From contig CM034130.1 of NCBI GenBank assembly GCA_019914995.1, positions 6,448,001-6,512,000 on the forward strand: DNA of 64,000 bases. Direction: 5' to 3'. Under the pieces are notes generated by a model. It had not been told where the DNA came from, searched no databases, and was given only the letters and a program-made list of their open reading frames with translations. Position 1 is the first letter of the stretch. Each line of letters opens with the position of its first letter. Positions 1 to 10,831 of this stretch are shown here, one piece after another. Origin of the DNA: Acanthochlamys bracteata (lineage: Eukaryota; Streptophyta; Magnoliopsida; Pandanales; Velloziaceae). Made by a program: the position numbers and the translations under genes.

Positions 1-1050
1 ACAATTATGTACGTTGGGTTAATAACTGAACTTCATAAAAGTTTCGGGCACTTCTACTCTTGGAGTTGTTTTAATTTGGATGCTTAGAACTAACATTGAA
101 GCTAACCTAAGATTCCTATAAGATAATCCGTAAGCTTACAACTAATTGCCTTATCGGTTGAATTGCTAAATTTTTTAACCTATCACTACATCAAGCAAAC
201 TAGTAAGAAAAAAAGTTAATTGATTCAACTACTAATTCTGTTCTGTATCAAAGTAGCAAGTTCAGAAAGAAAATCAGCTAACTGTTATACCTGCTGATAG
301 CTGTCGATTTAGAATGAGAAGGAAGATCAATACGACAATCGGTTAGCTAAATTAACTTACTTATTTTTGTTACTAGGAACGCATATATTCAGCAAACCCA
401 ATAGCTCAACAAATCAACTAGTTTACCAGCCGATTTTCTTACTATTTAATTTAAAACGTTTTAAGTTTGATTTTTATTTTACAACTCAATTTGTTCAATC
501 CCTATTAAGTTACTTAGGCATATGAACCAAGAATACAAGAAATAAGTGTTAAAGGCAATTGCTTATCTCTTGTGATGGGCCTAACTATTTTTGAGTTAGA
601 CTTATAAAGGCACGTCGGAGAGAGCTTATGGAAAAATCGCTTATCAATTTTTCAATTTCATATTTTTTAATAAATATTTTATAATATTTTATAGAATTTA
701 TTTAAAATTTTAGAAAGTATAAAAAAATTCTACATTATAAAATCTTATTATTTTTAATTTTTATTATTTTTTCTAAAATTAAAAAATAAAGCTCATTTTT
801 CAAAATAGGATAAAAATAATTTTTATTTCAAAAAAACTTCTTTTATAAGCACTACCAAACACTCCATTTTCATAACTTTTTCTCTTCTATTGCCTTATGT
901 AAAGAGCTACCTACGGTTTGCTTCACTGGCATATTTGAAAAAACTTGCATATATTGAAGTGTGTTGCTGTCTCCATTAGCTAGTTTGAAATACGCAGTGG
1001 TCACATGTAAAATTTTTAGCTTTGTCTTTCTCTCCATGTGAAGGTTTTAG
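1..1050. other. AT-rich intergenic DNA, no gene seen
   Basis: No coding similarity is recognised here. About 630-870 is an extremely AT-rich block that ends in a motif of the type 'ataagcactaccaaacac'. Similar blocks recur at about 5262-5510, 7620-7872, 22492-22725, 31823-32060 and 62345-62830, which suggests dispersed AT-rich MITE relics. Their termini are not clear enough to define. Confidence 0.4.
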
Positions 1051-1231
1051 ACCATAGTGATTACATTGAACGCTTAGAAAAGACATGCACTAATAACTTT
1101 TCAAAATTTATCAGCAAGAGATTGATCGGCTGTATGTTCAAATGGACGTCAAATGGTTGCTTTGGATACACGGTTGTCTTGGTGATGAGATTCGAGAAGA
1201 TGATGGAGGTAGATGAAATCTTTTTAATCTT

Positions 1232-3323
1232 ATTCCTTCAACACAATACAAATACATATATATAAACTCATAATAATACTAAATAAAAAAAGTTCTAAAT
1301 AAAAAATTATCTAAATCTAAGATAATATATATATAAAATAATTACATTTAAATGTATTGACTCACATCCACACACTCCGTCAAGTTGGTCCAAAGATGTC
1401 ATCGATGACCAACTTATTTAGTGAGTCATAAAAAATTTTACTTAAGACTTTTTCTATGAATATGCTTTCTAACTGTGTTTCTAGACTAACAAATAGTAAC
1501 TCAATTCGCTTTTCCTCCACTTTTTCTATAATAAAACGCCGATCCACTTCGGTATGTTTGGTATGATCATTTTGTACTAAATTATGAGCAATATTATTGT
1601 GGATTATTATTGCAGAAAGTTTCATAAAATCTTGAGGAGGAAAATCAAACTCTATCAATAACATTCGTAACCATAAAAGTTCATATGTATTATTAGTATT
1701 ACTCTATTGGTAATTATATCTGCTCAAGAATTGATTAAATCTTCCAAACAATACTTTTAGAGATTATTTTAGCCTATATAAAGTCTTCTTAAGCTTGTAA
1801 ACATAATTAGTTCTTCACGATACACTATATTCAGGTGGAAGCTATATGTCAGTTTTTTTCTATTTCAACATGAAAAAATATATTCTTTACATCAAGCTAC
1901 TGTAAATGTCAATCAAGATTGTCTACTAGACATAGTATTACCCTTATATTATTGGTTTTAACAATAAGTGCAAAAGTCTCGTGATAATTCGCTCAATAGG
2001 TGTATAAGTATTTCTTGGTATTAAGCTTTTTTTATACGTTTCGATCGTTCCATCTACTTTGTGTTTGATGGTGTACACATACTATAGTTGACTGCTTTTT
2101 TTATCCTAGTAATGATATTATCCTTAAGTAAAATTCTTTTGATGAGCTTTCATCTTTTCATTTATAGCCTTAGTCCATTTAGGAATGGATAAGACTTCTC
2201 TAGTATTAGAAGAAATAGCCATATCTACTACTTGATTAATAGAATCCACAAATGATTGAGACAAAATTTGCAAGATAACACTTGATTAATAATAGAATAT
2301 ATGGAGGCTTTTCTTTTTAGTGAATATCTCTAAAAAAAATTTCACAATTTTTTTATGTGACAACTGATAACTCATATTAATAATATTAAATTTATCCATA
2401 ATATTATTTTGAGTCTCAGTACTTAATTCAGAAATATCTTCAAAAGTTTAAATGGATATTGTAAAATGTGAGAGAGTGGTTTATTCAACTTCAGCTCTTT
2501 CTACCTCTTTCGTTTCTTTTGGTTCAAATTCAATAGTTGCTATCTAGTCGAGAGTTGAGACATGACTCATATATTGCCTCTGACTACCATTAATATGTAT
2601 GCTAAGTTCAACATAAAGTCAATTAAGATCTCTATATCTTCTATCTTCCTATTAAGATCCGAATGTGATGCAGGTTTTACAAAATGTATTTCTGACCATA
2701 GAAATAACACAAACATAATTACAAAGATATAATGTTTCGGAGGATGATAGTAGCAATAATCTTTTCGGAGTGGATCATAATAAAAAAACACGCACGTCAA
2801 AACACATGGATTTAATTTATTTATTTGAATATTTTGCAAATGTACTAATCTAAGAGATCCAAATATCCGACGGAGAAGTGAGAAGACTAAAAATAGTAAC
2901 AAATATATATATATATATATATTTTAAAAGGGATATATCAATTACTCCCAAGCACTCCTTTCCTATATTTATGATCGGGGTGACCTTCAAATCCAATCTC
3001 CACCATTGGATATGAAAAATTATGAATTAAAAACATATCCATAAAATTTCAGCTCAATCGGACTACGAATTCACGCCATCTAGTCACTTGATCAAGATGA
3101 CAGAAATAATACAATATATATTTTTTTAAATTTTTTTACTTTTTGTCATCTTGATCAAGTGACAGGATGGCCGTGAATTCGTAGTCCGATTGAGCTGAAA
3201 TTTTATGAATATGTTTCTAACTCATAGTTCTTCATATCCAACGGTTGAGATTAGATTTGGAGATCACCACGACCATAAACCAAAAAAGGAGTGCCCCTAA
3301 AAAAAAAATACTACTATCTCTCT

Positions 3324-3364
<41 letters not shown>

Positions 3365-3462
3365 ATTAAATAATGAGATTTTTAAATGAAAAAACATATC
3401 TAATTTTAACAAAAAAAATCTAAAATAATTATATTTAACTATGTTGACTCACGCCAACAGAG
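1232..3462 (-). mobile_element. Ty1/copia LTR retrotransposon fossil
   Basis: The minus strand carries the remains of a copia pol region in copia order: integrase C-terminal part (about 2900-2600), reverse transcriptase start (about 2110-2000) and RNase H end (about 1664-1380). Short, diverged direct repeats near 1320-1375 and 3415-3462, sharing 'TTGACTCAC', may be what is left of its LTRs. The element sits inside a receptor kinase relic, and a palindromic MITE has inserted into it. It is broken many times and clearly old. LTR edges are approximate. Confidence 0.7.
2930..3325. mobile_element. Palindromic foldback MITE, copy A, flanked by TA repeats
   Basis: Two arms of about 170 bp (about 2975-3115 and 3140-3290) are near-perfect inverted repeats. 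Each contains 'TTTCAGCTCAATCGGACTAC' and 'CTTGATCAAGATGACA' or its complement. A (TA)n run precedes the element (2903-2922) and another follows it (3326-3359). Copy B at 44476-44851 has the same arm sequence in diverged form, so this is a dispersed family. No coding capacity is seen. The long hairpin could be transcribed into double-stranded RNA; that is inference. Confidence 0.85.
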
Positions 3463-4304
3463 ATTAGAGAGAGGGAGTTCTTTCTAAAGAAGAGAGAGCT
3501 ATCGAATGAACGAATCACAGGAACCTGGTGAAGAAGCTTGGGTTCTACAAAGAAGGTTGTCACCGATTACTTGTCTATAAGTACATAAAAGATGGATCAT
3601 TAAATAAATTCATGTTCAATCTCGATTTTTCTTCTTTAATGAATTGACATAATGAAAATTATGCTTGATATCTCCAGAGGGCGCAATATTTGCATGAAGA
3701 GATTGACACACTTCATCATCCAGTGCATCAAAACCATAGAACATCTTAACGGACGATCAAAACCTGCCAAGAGACCAAATTTTTGGTTGGCAAATACTAC
3801 AGCACTATGCTTTTAGGACAAAGAAAAGTTACTCCCGGCTAAAAGCAAAAAATGTTCCCTACAATATTAGGAATCAAAAAAATTTGGGTCGCAAATGTGG
3901 TCGCCGCCAATGCCTAATAAAACAAGAGCATTCATCAGTATCGATGGCATGAGAGGGTACCTAGCACTAGAATGGTAGCAAAACAGACATTTATCTGTTA
4001 AAAGGATGTGTATAGTTAGGGCATAGATTGTTTGCGGCAACAAAGCATGGAGATGGAAGAAGTAGGGGAAGATATCGATCTCAGTGAGTGGGTTTGGAAA
4101 TGTTTCATCGTTGTCGAGTTGAGAGTTCTTGAAGGTGAGGAAGGAGAAGGATCGTATATGAAAGAAGTTGAGAGAATGGCGAGGGTCAGATTGTGGTTTG
4201 TGGCCGTTGCAGTGGTGAGGCCTTGCATGAAAATTGTGGTATTAACACTTGAAGGATACATGCAAGTAGTGTCTCACCTTCCGTATGCTTCTTTTTCATG
4301 ACTT

Positions 4305-7300
4305 GATGTACATGTAATATATATGTTTCACCTTTCACTCTTGTAAAAGATTGTCGGTTCCAGTACTCGCCATATGTGAAGAAACATTACACTACTTACT
4401 ATGAAAATTATCATAACTGTATGTCAGGTGTCAGCTGAAGATTTCAAATTTAATGATTGTTGACATATTTTCCAACCGTAACTTCTTTGTTGGTTTCTTG
4501 GACTGCGTATGATAGCTACTGGTCTAATATGGATGAAGCCCATATTATAGCCCGTTCAACACTATGGGCTTGCATACAGTCTTCGTGAATGCGTAAGAAG
4601 AAGATATACACGAATAATAGTAATGCCCTTCAGAGAGTATGATATTTTTATTCCCGCCTGAAAAGAGCGAATTTCCATGTTATAAAAAATAAACTATGAT
4701 AAAGCTATGAATGGAATTTAAGTAGTACTACTTTTTTTTAGAAGATTTAATTGCCTTTGGCTGGTATTCATGGATGGCATGATAGTTCATAATGACAAGC
4801 GATTGAATTTCATCATATCAGTGTAGTGTTAGTAGGGAAACTACAGCTGGTATTATGTTAATCATGGCTACGAATTGTTCAGTTATCCGTAGGTAATGCA
4901 ACATACAATTAATTACGACATCTGAAGCTTTGATTATAAGATAAACGCTGGGCTCCTATGGATGAGAACGCAATGCCAGCTTGCGTAAATGAGTACTACT
5001 GTATACCTTCTAGATTTAAATATTTGATAAAATATTCATTATTATATGAAATAAATAGTAAATAATAATCGGTGCCAAATTATGGATCATGTAGACATAA
5101 TGACATTGATTAGTTAGGCTTGTAATTAGGTCGACACTAATTACACTGTTATATAATTATTATTACTTATAGGCGTTGTAGTGGATCAAGAACTGTATGA
5201 ACCACTTGGAAATAGAATTATAAGTGGAAACACAGAATACTGATTTATCAGTTGTATACTATTTGGGTGGGAGTGCTTATTGAAATAAAATTTTTTAAAA
5301 AAATATATTTTAGAAATTTTTAAAATAAATAATTTTTTTTAAATTTAAAAAAATAAATTAAACAATTAATAATAAGATTTCATACAACCTAAAATTTTTT
5401 TATATTTTTTTTTTAAAAATATTTTAATATTTATTTAAAAATATAAAATATAAAATTAAAATGAAAAATATTTTTAAACTATTCTAAACATTCATAGTCG
5501 AATATGAGCTGATATTTTGGGGTTTACGACTGAACCCATAAGGTCCTCAGGGTAGGTGTAAAAGTAATCTAATGGGCCAAATATAAAACGTGCATGAGAA
5601 ACATAATATTTCAAAATTCAGAAAAATAAAGACATAACTAATTATCAAGCTTAATAAAAAGTCTACAATGTTATATATTGCTTGTAACTTTCAATAAATT
5701 TTGTAGGTAGTACTACTTTATAGACAGAAAATTTTGAAGAATATTATTAGGAGAAAATAGTTATACCAGCTAACCAGTCTTTGGTATGAGAAACAGATAG
5801 AAAGCTTATAAAGTTCGAAAACTAAATTCATCAATGAAATATGATTTTATTCTCTGAAACCATTACATTGAATTTCTTGATGTCCAATGTTTCATTTGAA
5901 GCCATAGTATTAATTCAATGAATAATGTTTAAAGTGGAATTTTAATGGTTACTAAGGACTAGATTACCTTCTATCTTCTTCTTCTTTTTTTTGTTTTTTT
6001 TTTAAATTTTTGTTTGGGATAATAAAAGGCGTGTCCTTGTGTTTGGTGAAACGGAGAACATTTGAATTTAGTCCTAGTGTAAGTTTGAAAAAAGTGGTTG
6101 AACTTGATTAGTGCCATAACATTCGCGAAAATCGATTTTGTCAAATTAATATAAAAAATTTTCAAATTTTATAAAATTAGTGAAAGCAGCTTTAATTAAT
6201 CAGGACGAGAAAACAACAATTATTCACAATCAAACTCTCAGCACTGGATTTAATCATAACATAACACACTTACAAATAGATCAGATCTAAAATAAGATAT
6301 ACCTAACACGAACTAACATGTGTTTTTCAACATCATTATCTCCTCTTATAAAAACATATACATACAGCATGCGTGAACAATGCAATGCTACTAACTAAGC
6401 AAACCGAGGATCTTGAAATTCACGATCTCCTAATGAGTTTTAAGAAAAAAAGGCCTGACTTTCTCTGATTAGATTCTTCTACTACGCATCTCTACAAGAA
6501 GGTCCCCGTTTTCTCATCTTTGTTCGCACGTGAAAAACAACTCCGCACTCAATTATTAATTCTTCAACATTACGTTAAATACTGAAAAATTTTTATACGT
6601 ATAAGTTATCTAGTTTCATATACGTAGAACTAACTAAAGATATCAATTAGATTGATGTAAATGAAAATATTTTCACATTTTTACCATAGAATGTTATGGC
6701 ATTGCTTTTACTATGGTCAGACCAAAAATTATACCTCTGAAGCTCCGAACGGCTAGATTCTTGTTTCAGCAATTTCCATTTTTATGAAATGAATGATGTT
6801 GAAATCTGAATGTAAATAATACAAGAAGAGCAGAGTTTGACGCTGAAGGGAGTACTTCTCTACATAGCTCTACGAGCTAGCTTCACGGCAAAAATATTTT
6901 CTTTATTTGCTTACTTTATTCAAATATTTGCTAGATTTATTAATGCGTGTTTTATTCATTTCAAATTTTAAATTTTTAAATCAAAATTAAAATTTTAAAT
7001 AATTCATATATATTATTCGTGTAAAAAATTAAAAATTTTAGATTCTCGCATGAAATTTTATTTTTTTATTTTAAAATAATTAACATATAAAATTTAAATT
7101 TTATTTTTAATCTATTTTTTTAAAATTTCATTTTTTATTTTTTATTTATTATTTATATGTAAATTTAATTATAAATATCTAAAGATTTGGAAATAAAAAA
7201 CAATTTTTTATTTTGTCTACATGTTCGGTTCTACCGCATTAGAAGAACATGGGTCTCCAGACTAGTCAATCTAATCAATAAAGTAACAAAAAGCCGAAAA

Positions 7301-8077
7301 CTTAGACGCACTGAACTATAAGAAAAGCAGCAACAGTAGACAGTTGACAAGATAAAGCGTGAAGAAAAAGTATAGAAGAACTGAAAACAAAAACAAGAAC
7401 AAGAGCAAGAATTATATCAAAGTTCGTTAGTTTGCAACAATAAAAAGTTAACTTTTTGTTTTTTTTGAAACTGTGGCCATGATTTAATGCGAAGTCTAAG
7501 GACTGCCGTGTTTCTTTTGAAGTTTGCGAGTCCCGCTGCGACCAGCGTACCGGAGAACAGGTCGGCTATCCCTATCTCGAATCTTATTCTATACAAGTCC
7601 AACCTATGATGACCTAATATCGGGGTGTTTGAGATTGCATATTTTAAATATTTTTTTAATTTTTAATTTTATATTTTTAATATATATTTTATAAATATTT
7701 TAAATATTTATTTAAATATTTAAAATATAAAAAAAAAATATTACATAAATTTTTTTTTATTATTAGCCAATTTCTTTGATAGGAGTAAGCTCAAAATTGA
7801 GACAAAAAACACGGTGTTTTATAAATATTTTTTATTTTAAAAAAATTCCGTCCGTAAATATTTCTAAACGCTTACTGTAGGTCACTATTGATAGCGTACT
7901 TAAAAATTCTACAACACCACCGCTGGATTTATTAGAGTCGTTGCCACGTTAGTATGCCATTGATGTGTGCTGGTGTATTTTTAGCTTACGTGGAACTACT
8001 CGACTATCTGGTTATTATTGTTCTACATTATTGTTTAGTTTTATGTTTTAAGTTATAAATATATTGAAATTAATTAC
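4305..8077. other. Gene-poor AT-rich intergenic DNA
   Basis: No gene is recognised. AT-rich blocks at about 5262-5510, 6890-7200 and 7620-7872 look like diverged MITE relics similar to those elsewhere in the window. Short open frames in this stretch show no family motif and look like chance. Confidence 0.5.
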
Positions 8078-8085
8078 CTCCGATG

Positions 8086-8733
8086 CATAGTTATAAAATC
8101 TGAACCGATCCATTTGGATCAATTCGGAACGTAAATCCGTCCGAATTTATAATAAAATCGTTTATACAATCGATCCGTACTGACTCGCTTCGATCTATTC
8201 TGATCCGTTTCGATTCGGTCGACCCGCTCGTTCGGATCAAATCGAGTTAAATTAAATTTTAAAAAATTTAAATTTGTAATATATTGATGCAAAAATAATT
8301 ATTAATAGTCTTATATTGAAATATAATATATAGTTTAGATTTTATATTTAGATATGATAATATAAAAAAATAAATTTGTTATATTTTATTTGTAAATATT
8401 TATTATTAGTAATTCTTAAGTTTTTATATTACTAATTTTGTTAAATTGTAAGAAAAATAACAAAATTATTTTAAAACAAAAAATTTCTTTTGAAATTTAT
8501 TACTTAAAAATATTTTTTTATTTTTTTATATCTTTTTTGTTAGTTTTTTTTTTATGCCTTCTAACAAAAAAAAAATTTATTATTTTTTTTGAAATAATAT
8601 GCGTTAGCACTACCGTCAATGTTTTAGTATTTTTGACATGACAGTTCAATCTATTGACCTGACGGGTCAACCCGTGATCCGTTAATCCGGATAATTTTTT
8701 GGTTCAATATTCGATTCAGTTTTTATAACTATG
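8086..8733. mobile_element. Non-autonomous DNA transposon with 8-bp target duplication
   Basis: Terminal inverted repeats are visible: the left end begins CATAGTTATAAAATCTGAAC and the right end, read inward on the minus strand, begins CATAGTTATAAAAACTGAAT. About 21 of the first 23 bases match. The flanks are CTCCGATG (8078-8085) and CTCCGACG (8734-8741), an 8-bp duplication with one mismatch. Eight bases is the length typical of hAT elements. The interior is AT-rich with GATCC/GATCCG-rich subterminal stretches and no transposase. Confidence 0.8.
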
Positions 8734-9288
8734 CTCCGACGGAGTTTCTTATATGTATTTCTAAAAATTTTACTTTCTGAAATGAAACGTTGATAAATTT
8801 GTTTTCTGAATCGAAGGAGCTGTGGATGAGTTCAACTCTTCTGAAAAAAAATTTCATGTTTGAGAGGCCATGTGATATTCTCAACAGTTCAAAATTAAGA
8901 TATTTGCAGCCTCACCTACTAATTTGTAACAATCTCAAATTTTGTCGGTGGAAATTATTTTACGTTAATAAATAGAATTTTTTTAGAAAAACATATAACT
9001 AGTCTTACAAAAAATCGCATTTCTTACAACTAAATTTTTACTTCAAAAAGAAAATGAGAATACTTATGTTAAAAGTGACAATTCGATTTATAAATCGGTA
9101 CTTTATTTTTTATTTAATAAGTGCTTTATGTATCTCTTTAGTCTTTAAATATAAATAAAGTATAACTTATATCCAACTCTTCGCTCGGCCAGCGAGTTGA
9201 AAGTCGAGTCCGGATCCTTTTAAACAGCCTGGCTAACAGATCGGGCTTACTTTACCGCAAAGGATGAGTCAAGCTAGCGTCCATTTCC

Positions 9289-9295
9289 TATATAA
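9289..9295 (+). promoter_or_regulatory. TATA box of the extensin-like gene
   Basis: TATATAA lies 83 bp upstream of the chosen ATG (9372), a plausible spacing for a short plant 5' leader. No other good TATA motif lies between it and the start codon. Confidence 0.7.
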
Positions 9296-9371
9296 TGGGG
9301 AAAGAGGGGTGCAAGGATTTACACAGAACCAAAGTTTCTAAGCTCACCAAGTGAGCAGAAGCAGAGCAGCA

Positions 9372-10670
9372 ATGGTTAGTAGCAGGAGAACCATGATAGC
9401 TCTCTGCATGGCTTTCATGGCCATGCTCTTCAGCACCACGACTGCTACAACTCCTCCTGCTTACTTCTACCATTCTCCTCCACCACCTAAGACGGTGCAC
9501 GTTAACCCGCCACCCATTTACCACTCTCCTCCATCGACACCTCCCTCGCCGGGACTCCCTTATTTCCCTCCACCAACTCACTCAAAACCACCACAACCAT
9601 CTCCCCCTTATCATCATATACCTTCTCCGCCGTACCACACCAAGCCTCCGGTAGCAAAGCCACCACATGTGTCTCCACCATATCACCACAAACCGCCGCA
9701 TGTTTCTCCGCCTTACCACCACAAGCCGCCGGTAGCGAAGCCACCGCACGTGTCACCGCCCTACCACCATAAGCCATCTCCGCCACACCATACTAAACCA
9801 CCGGTAGCTAAACCACCACACGTGTCTCCGCCAGTGCACTATGCACCACCAGTTTATCATTCTCCTCCTCCGACACCAGTTAGTCATGGAACTCCACCGC
9901 CGGTGCACTACACACCGGCACCAGTTTACCACTCTCCTCCGCCGGCCCCTGTTAGTCATGGAACTCCACCGCCGGTGCACTACACACCAGCACCAGTTTA
10001 CCACTCTCCTCCTCCGGCCCCAGTTAGTCATGGCACTCCTCCGCCAGTACACTACACACCGCCAGTGTATCCTCCTCCGACACCAGTTAGCCATGGCACT
10101 CCTCCGCCAGTGCACTACACACCGCCAGTGTATCATTCTCCTCCGACACCAGTTAGTCATGGCACTCCTCCGCCAGTACACTACACACCGCCAGTGTATC
10201 CTCCTCCGACACCAGTTAGCCATGGTACTCCTCCGCCGGTACACTACACACCGCCAGTGTATCATTCTCCTCCGACACCAGTTAGCCATGGTACTCCTCC
10301 GCCGGTACACTACACCCCACCAGTGTATCACTCTCCCCCGCCAACACCAGTAACCCATGTGTCTCCACCGCCGCACTACTCTCCAGTACCAGTTCACCAC
10401 TCTCCTCCGCCGACACCAGCAAGGCACGGAACTCCGCCGCCGGTGCATTATACTCCACCAGTGTACCACTCTCCGCCGACACCAGTTAGCCATGGAACTC
10501 CTCCACCAGTGCACTATACCCCATCACCAGTGTACCACTCTCCTCCAACACCAGTGAGCCATCACACTCCGCCGCCAACACCAGTGAGACACCCAAGCCC
10601 ACCGACGGCGGTCTACCATTCTCCACCACCGCCAACTCACCACACCGTTCCTCCACCACCGTACCACTGA
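9372..10670 (+). CDS. Extensin-like repetitive proline-rich cell wall protein
   Basis: This encodes a 432-residue secreted structural protein of the hydroxyproline-rich glycoprotein (extensin/PRP) superfamily, expected to be hydroxylated, glycosylated and cross-linked into the cell wall. The start is the ATG at 9372; an in-frame GTG at 9351 is upstream but is not a likely plant start. Residues 1-25 or so form a signal peptide (basic MVSSRR, hydrophobic core, small residues before TTPPAYFYHS). The mature chain is nearly all P, H, V, Y, S, T and K. The N-terminal third repeats KPPVAKPPHVSPPYHH-type units. The rest repeats units of 21-24 residues beginning HGTPPPVHYT, with nine exact copies of that decamer. 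SPPPP motifs occur only near the two ends, so it is not a classical SP4 extensin; VYHSPP and PPVHY tyrosines are potential cross-link sites. There is no intron. Large antisense and alternate-frame open reading frames over the repeat are shadows. Confidence 0.93.
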   Translation: MVSSRRTMIALCMAFMAMLFSTTTATTPPAYFYHSPPPPKTVHVNPPPIYHSPPSTPPSPGLPYFPPPTHSKPPQPSPPYHHIPSPPYHTKPPVAKPPHVSPPYHHKPPHVSPPYHHKPPVAKPPHVSPPYHHKPSPPHHTKPPVAKPPHVSPPVHYAPPVYHSPPPTPVSHGTPPPVHYTPAPVYHSPPPAPVSHGTPPPVHYTPAPVYHSPPPAPVSHGTPPPVHYTPPVYPPPTPVSHGTPPPVHYTPPVYHSPPTPVSHGTPPPVHYTPPVYPPPTPVSHGTPPPVHYTPPVYHSPPTPVSHGTPPPVHYTPPVYHSPPPTPVTHVSPPPHYSPVPVHHSPPPTPARHGTPPPVHYTPPVYHSPPTPVSHGTPPPVHYTPSPVYHSPPTPVSHHTPPPTPVRHPSPPTAVYHSPPPPTHHTVPPPPYH

Positions 10671-10825
10671 GGAGCTTTCAATTACTTATATGAAGGGTTT
10701 AAGTTAAGCATGAATGTTGAAAGTTTGGTTAATTACTTACGGTGGTGCAAATAGTGCATGGCCTGTTGTAGGGTTGCTGCTGTCTATGATACAAAAGTGT
10801 TGATTAGCAGCATGCTAAGCTAGTA

Positions 10826-10831
10826 AATAAA
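10826..10831 (+). promoter_or_regulatory. Polyadenylation signal, extensin-like gene
   Basis: AATAAA lies about 155 bp after the stop codon, a normal 3' UTR distance in plants. No better match occurs nearer the stop. Confidence 0.5.

Larger units (their letters stand above)
1056..4301 (+). pseudogene. Decayed S-domain-type receptor-like kinase, split by a retroelement
   Basis: This is a relic of a receptor-like Ser/Thr kinase domain, most like the G-type lectin S-receptor-like (LECRK) class. Around 1060-1220 the plus strand resembles the start of the kinase domain: an 'LEKTCTNNF' box, then 'MRFEKMMEVDE', comparable to family 'LEKATNNF' and 'VKRLEK..EEGER'. The kinase resumes at about 3467 with 'AIE*TNHRNLVKKLGF' and 'LLVYKYIKDGSLNKF' (subdomains III-V). 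It continues with 'SIDGMRGYLALEW' near 3940-3980 (compare TRGYLAPEW) and ends with 'DIDLSEWVWKCF', 'VERMARV' and 'RPCMK..VLTLEG' at 4070-4301 (subdomain XI). The lectin ectodomain, the HRD loop and most of the activation segment are missing or unreadable, and several frameshifts and stops are present. A Ty1/copia relic occupies the gap from about 1.23 to 3.46 kb. Family assignment is by remembered motifs; that the gene is dead is secure. Confidence 0.72.

Noticed and set aside
4016-4261. Minus-strand 81-codon frame
   Set aside because: It is antisense to the receptor kinase relic, which has clear family motifs on the plus strand.
9753-10514. A 253-codon open frame antisense to the extensin-like gene, and further frames at 9841-10353, 10282-10482 and 9502-9786
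   Set aside because: They are shadows of the repetitive proline-codon sequence; their Trp/Arg-rich or His/Leu-rich composition follows directly from complementing or shifting CCN repeats.
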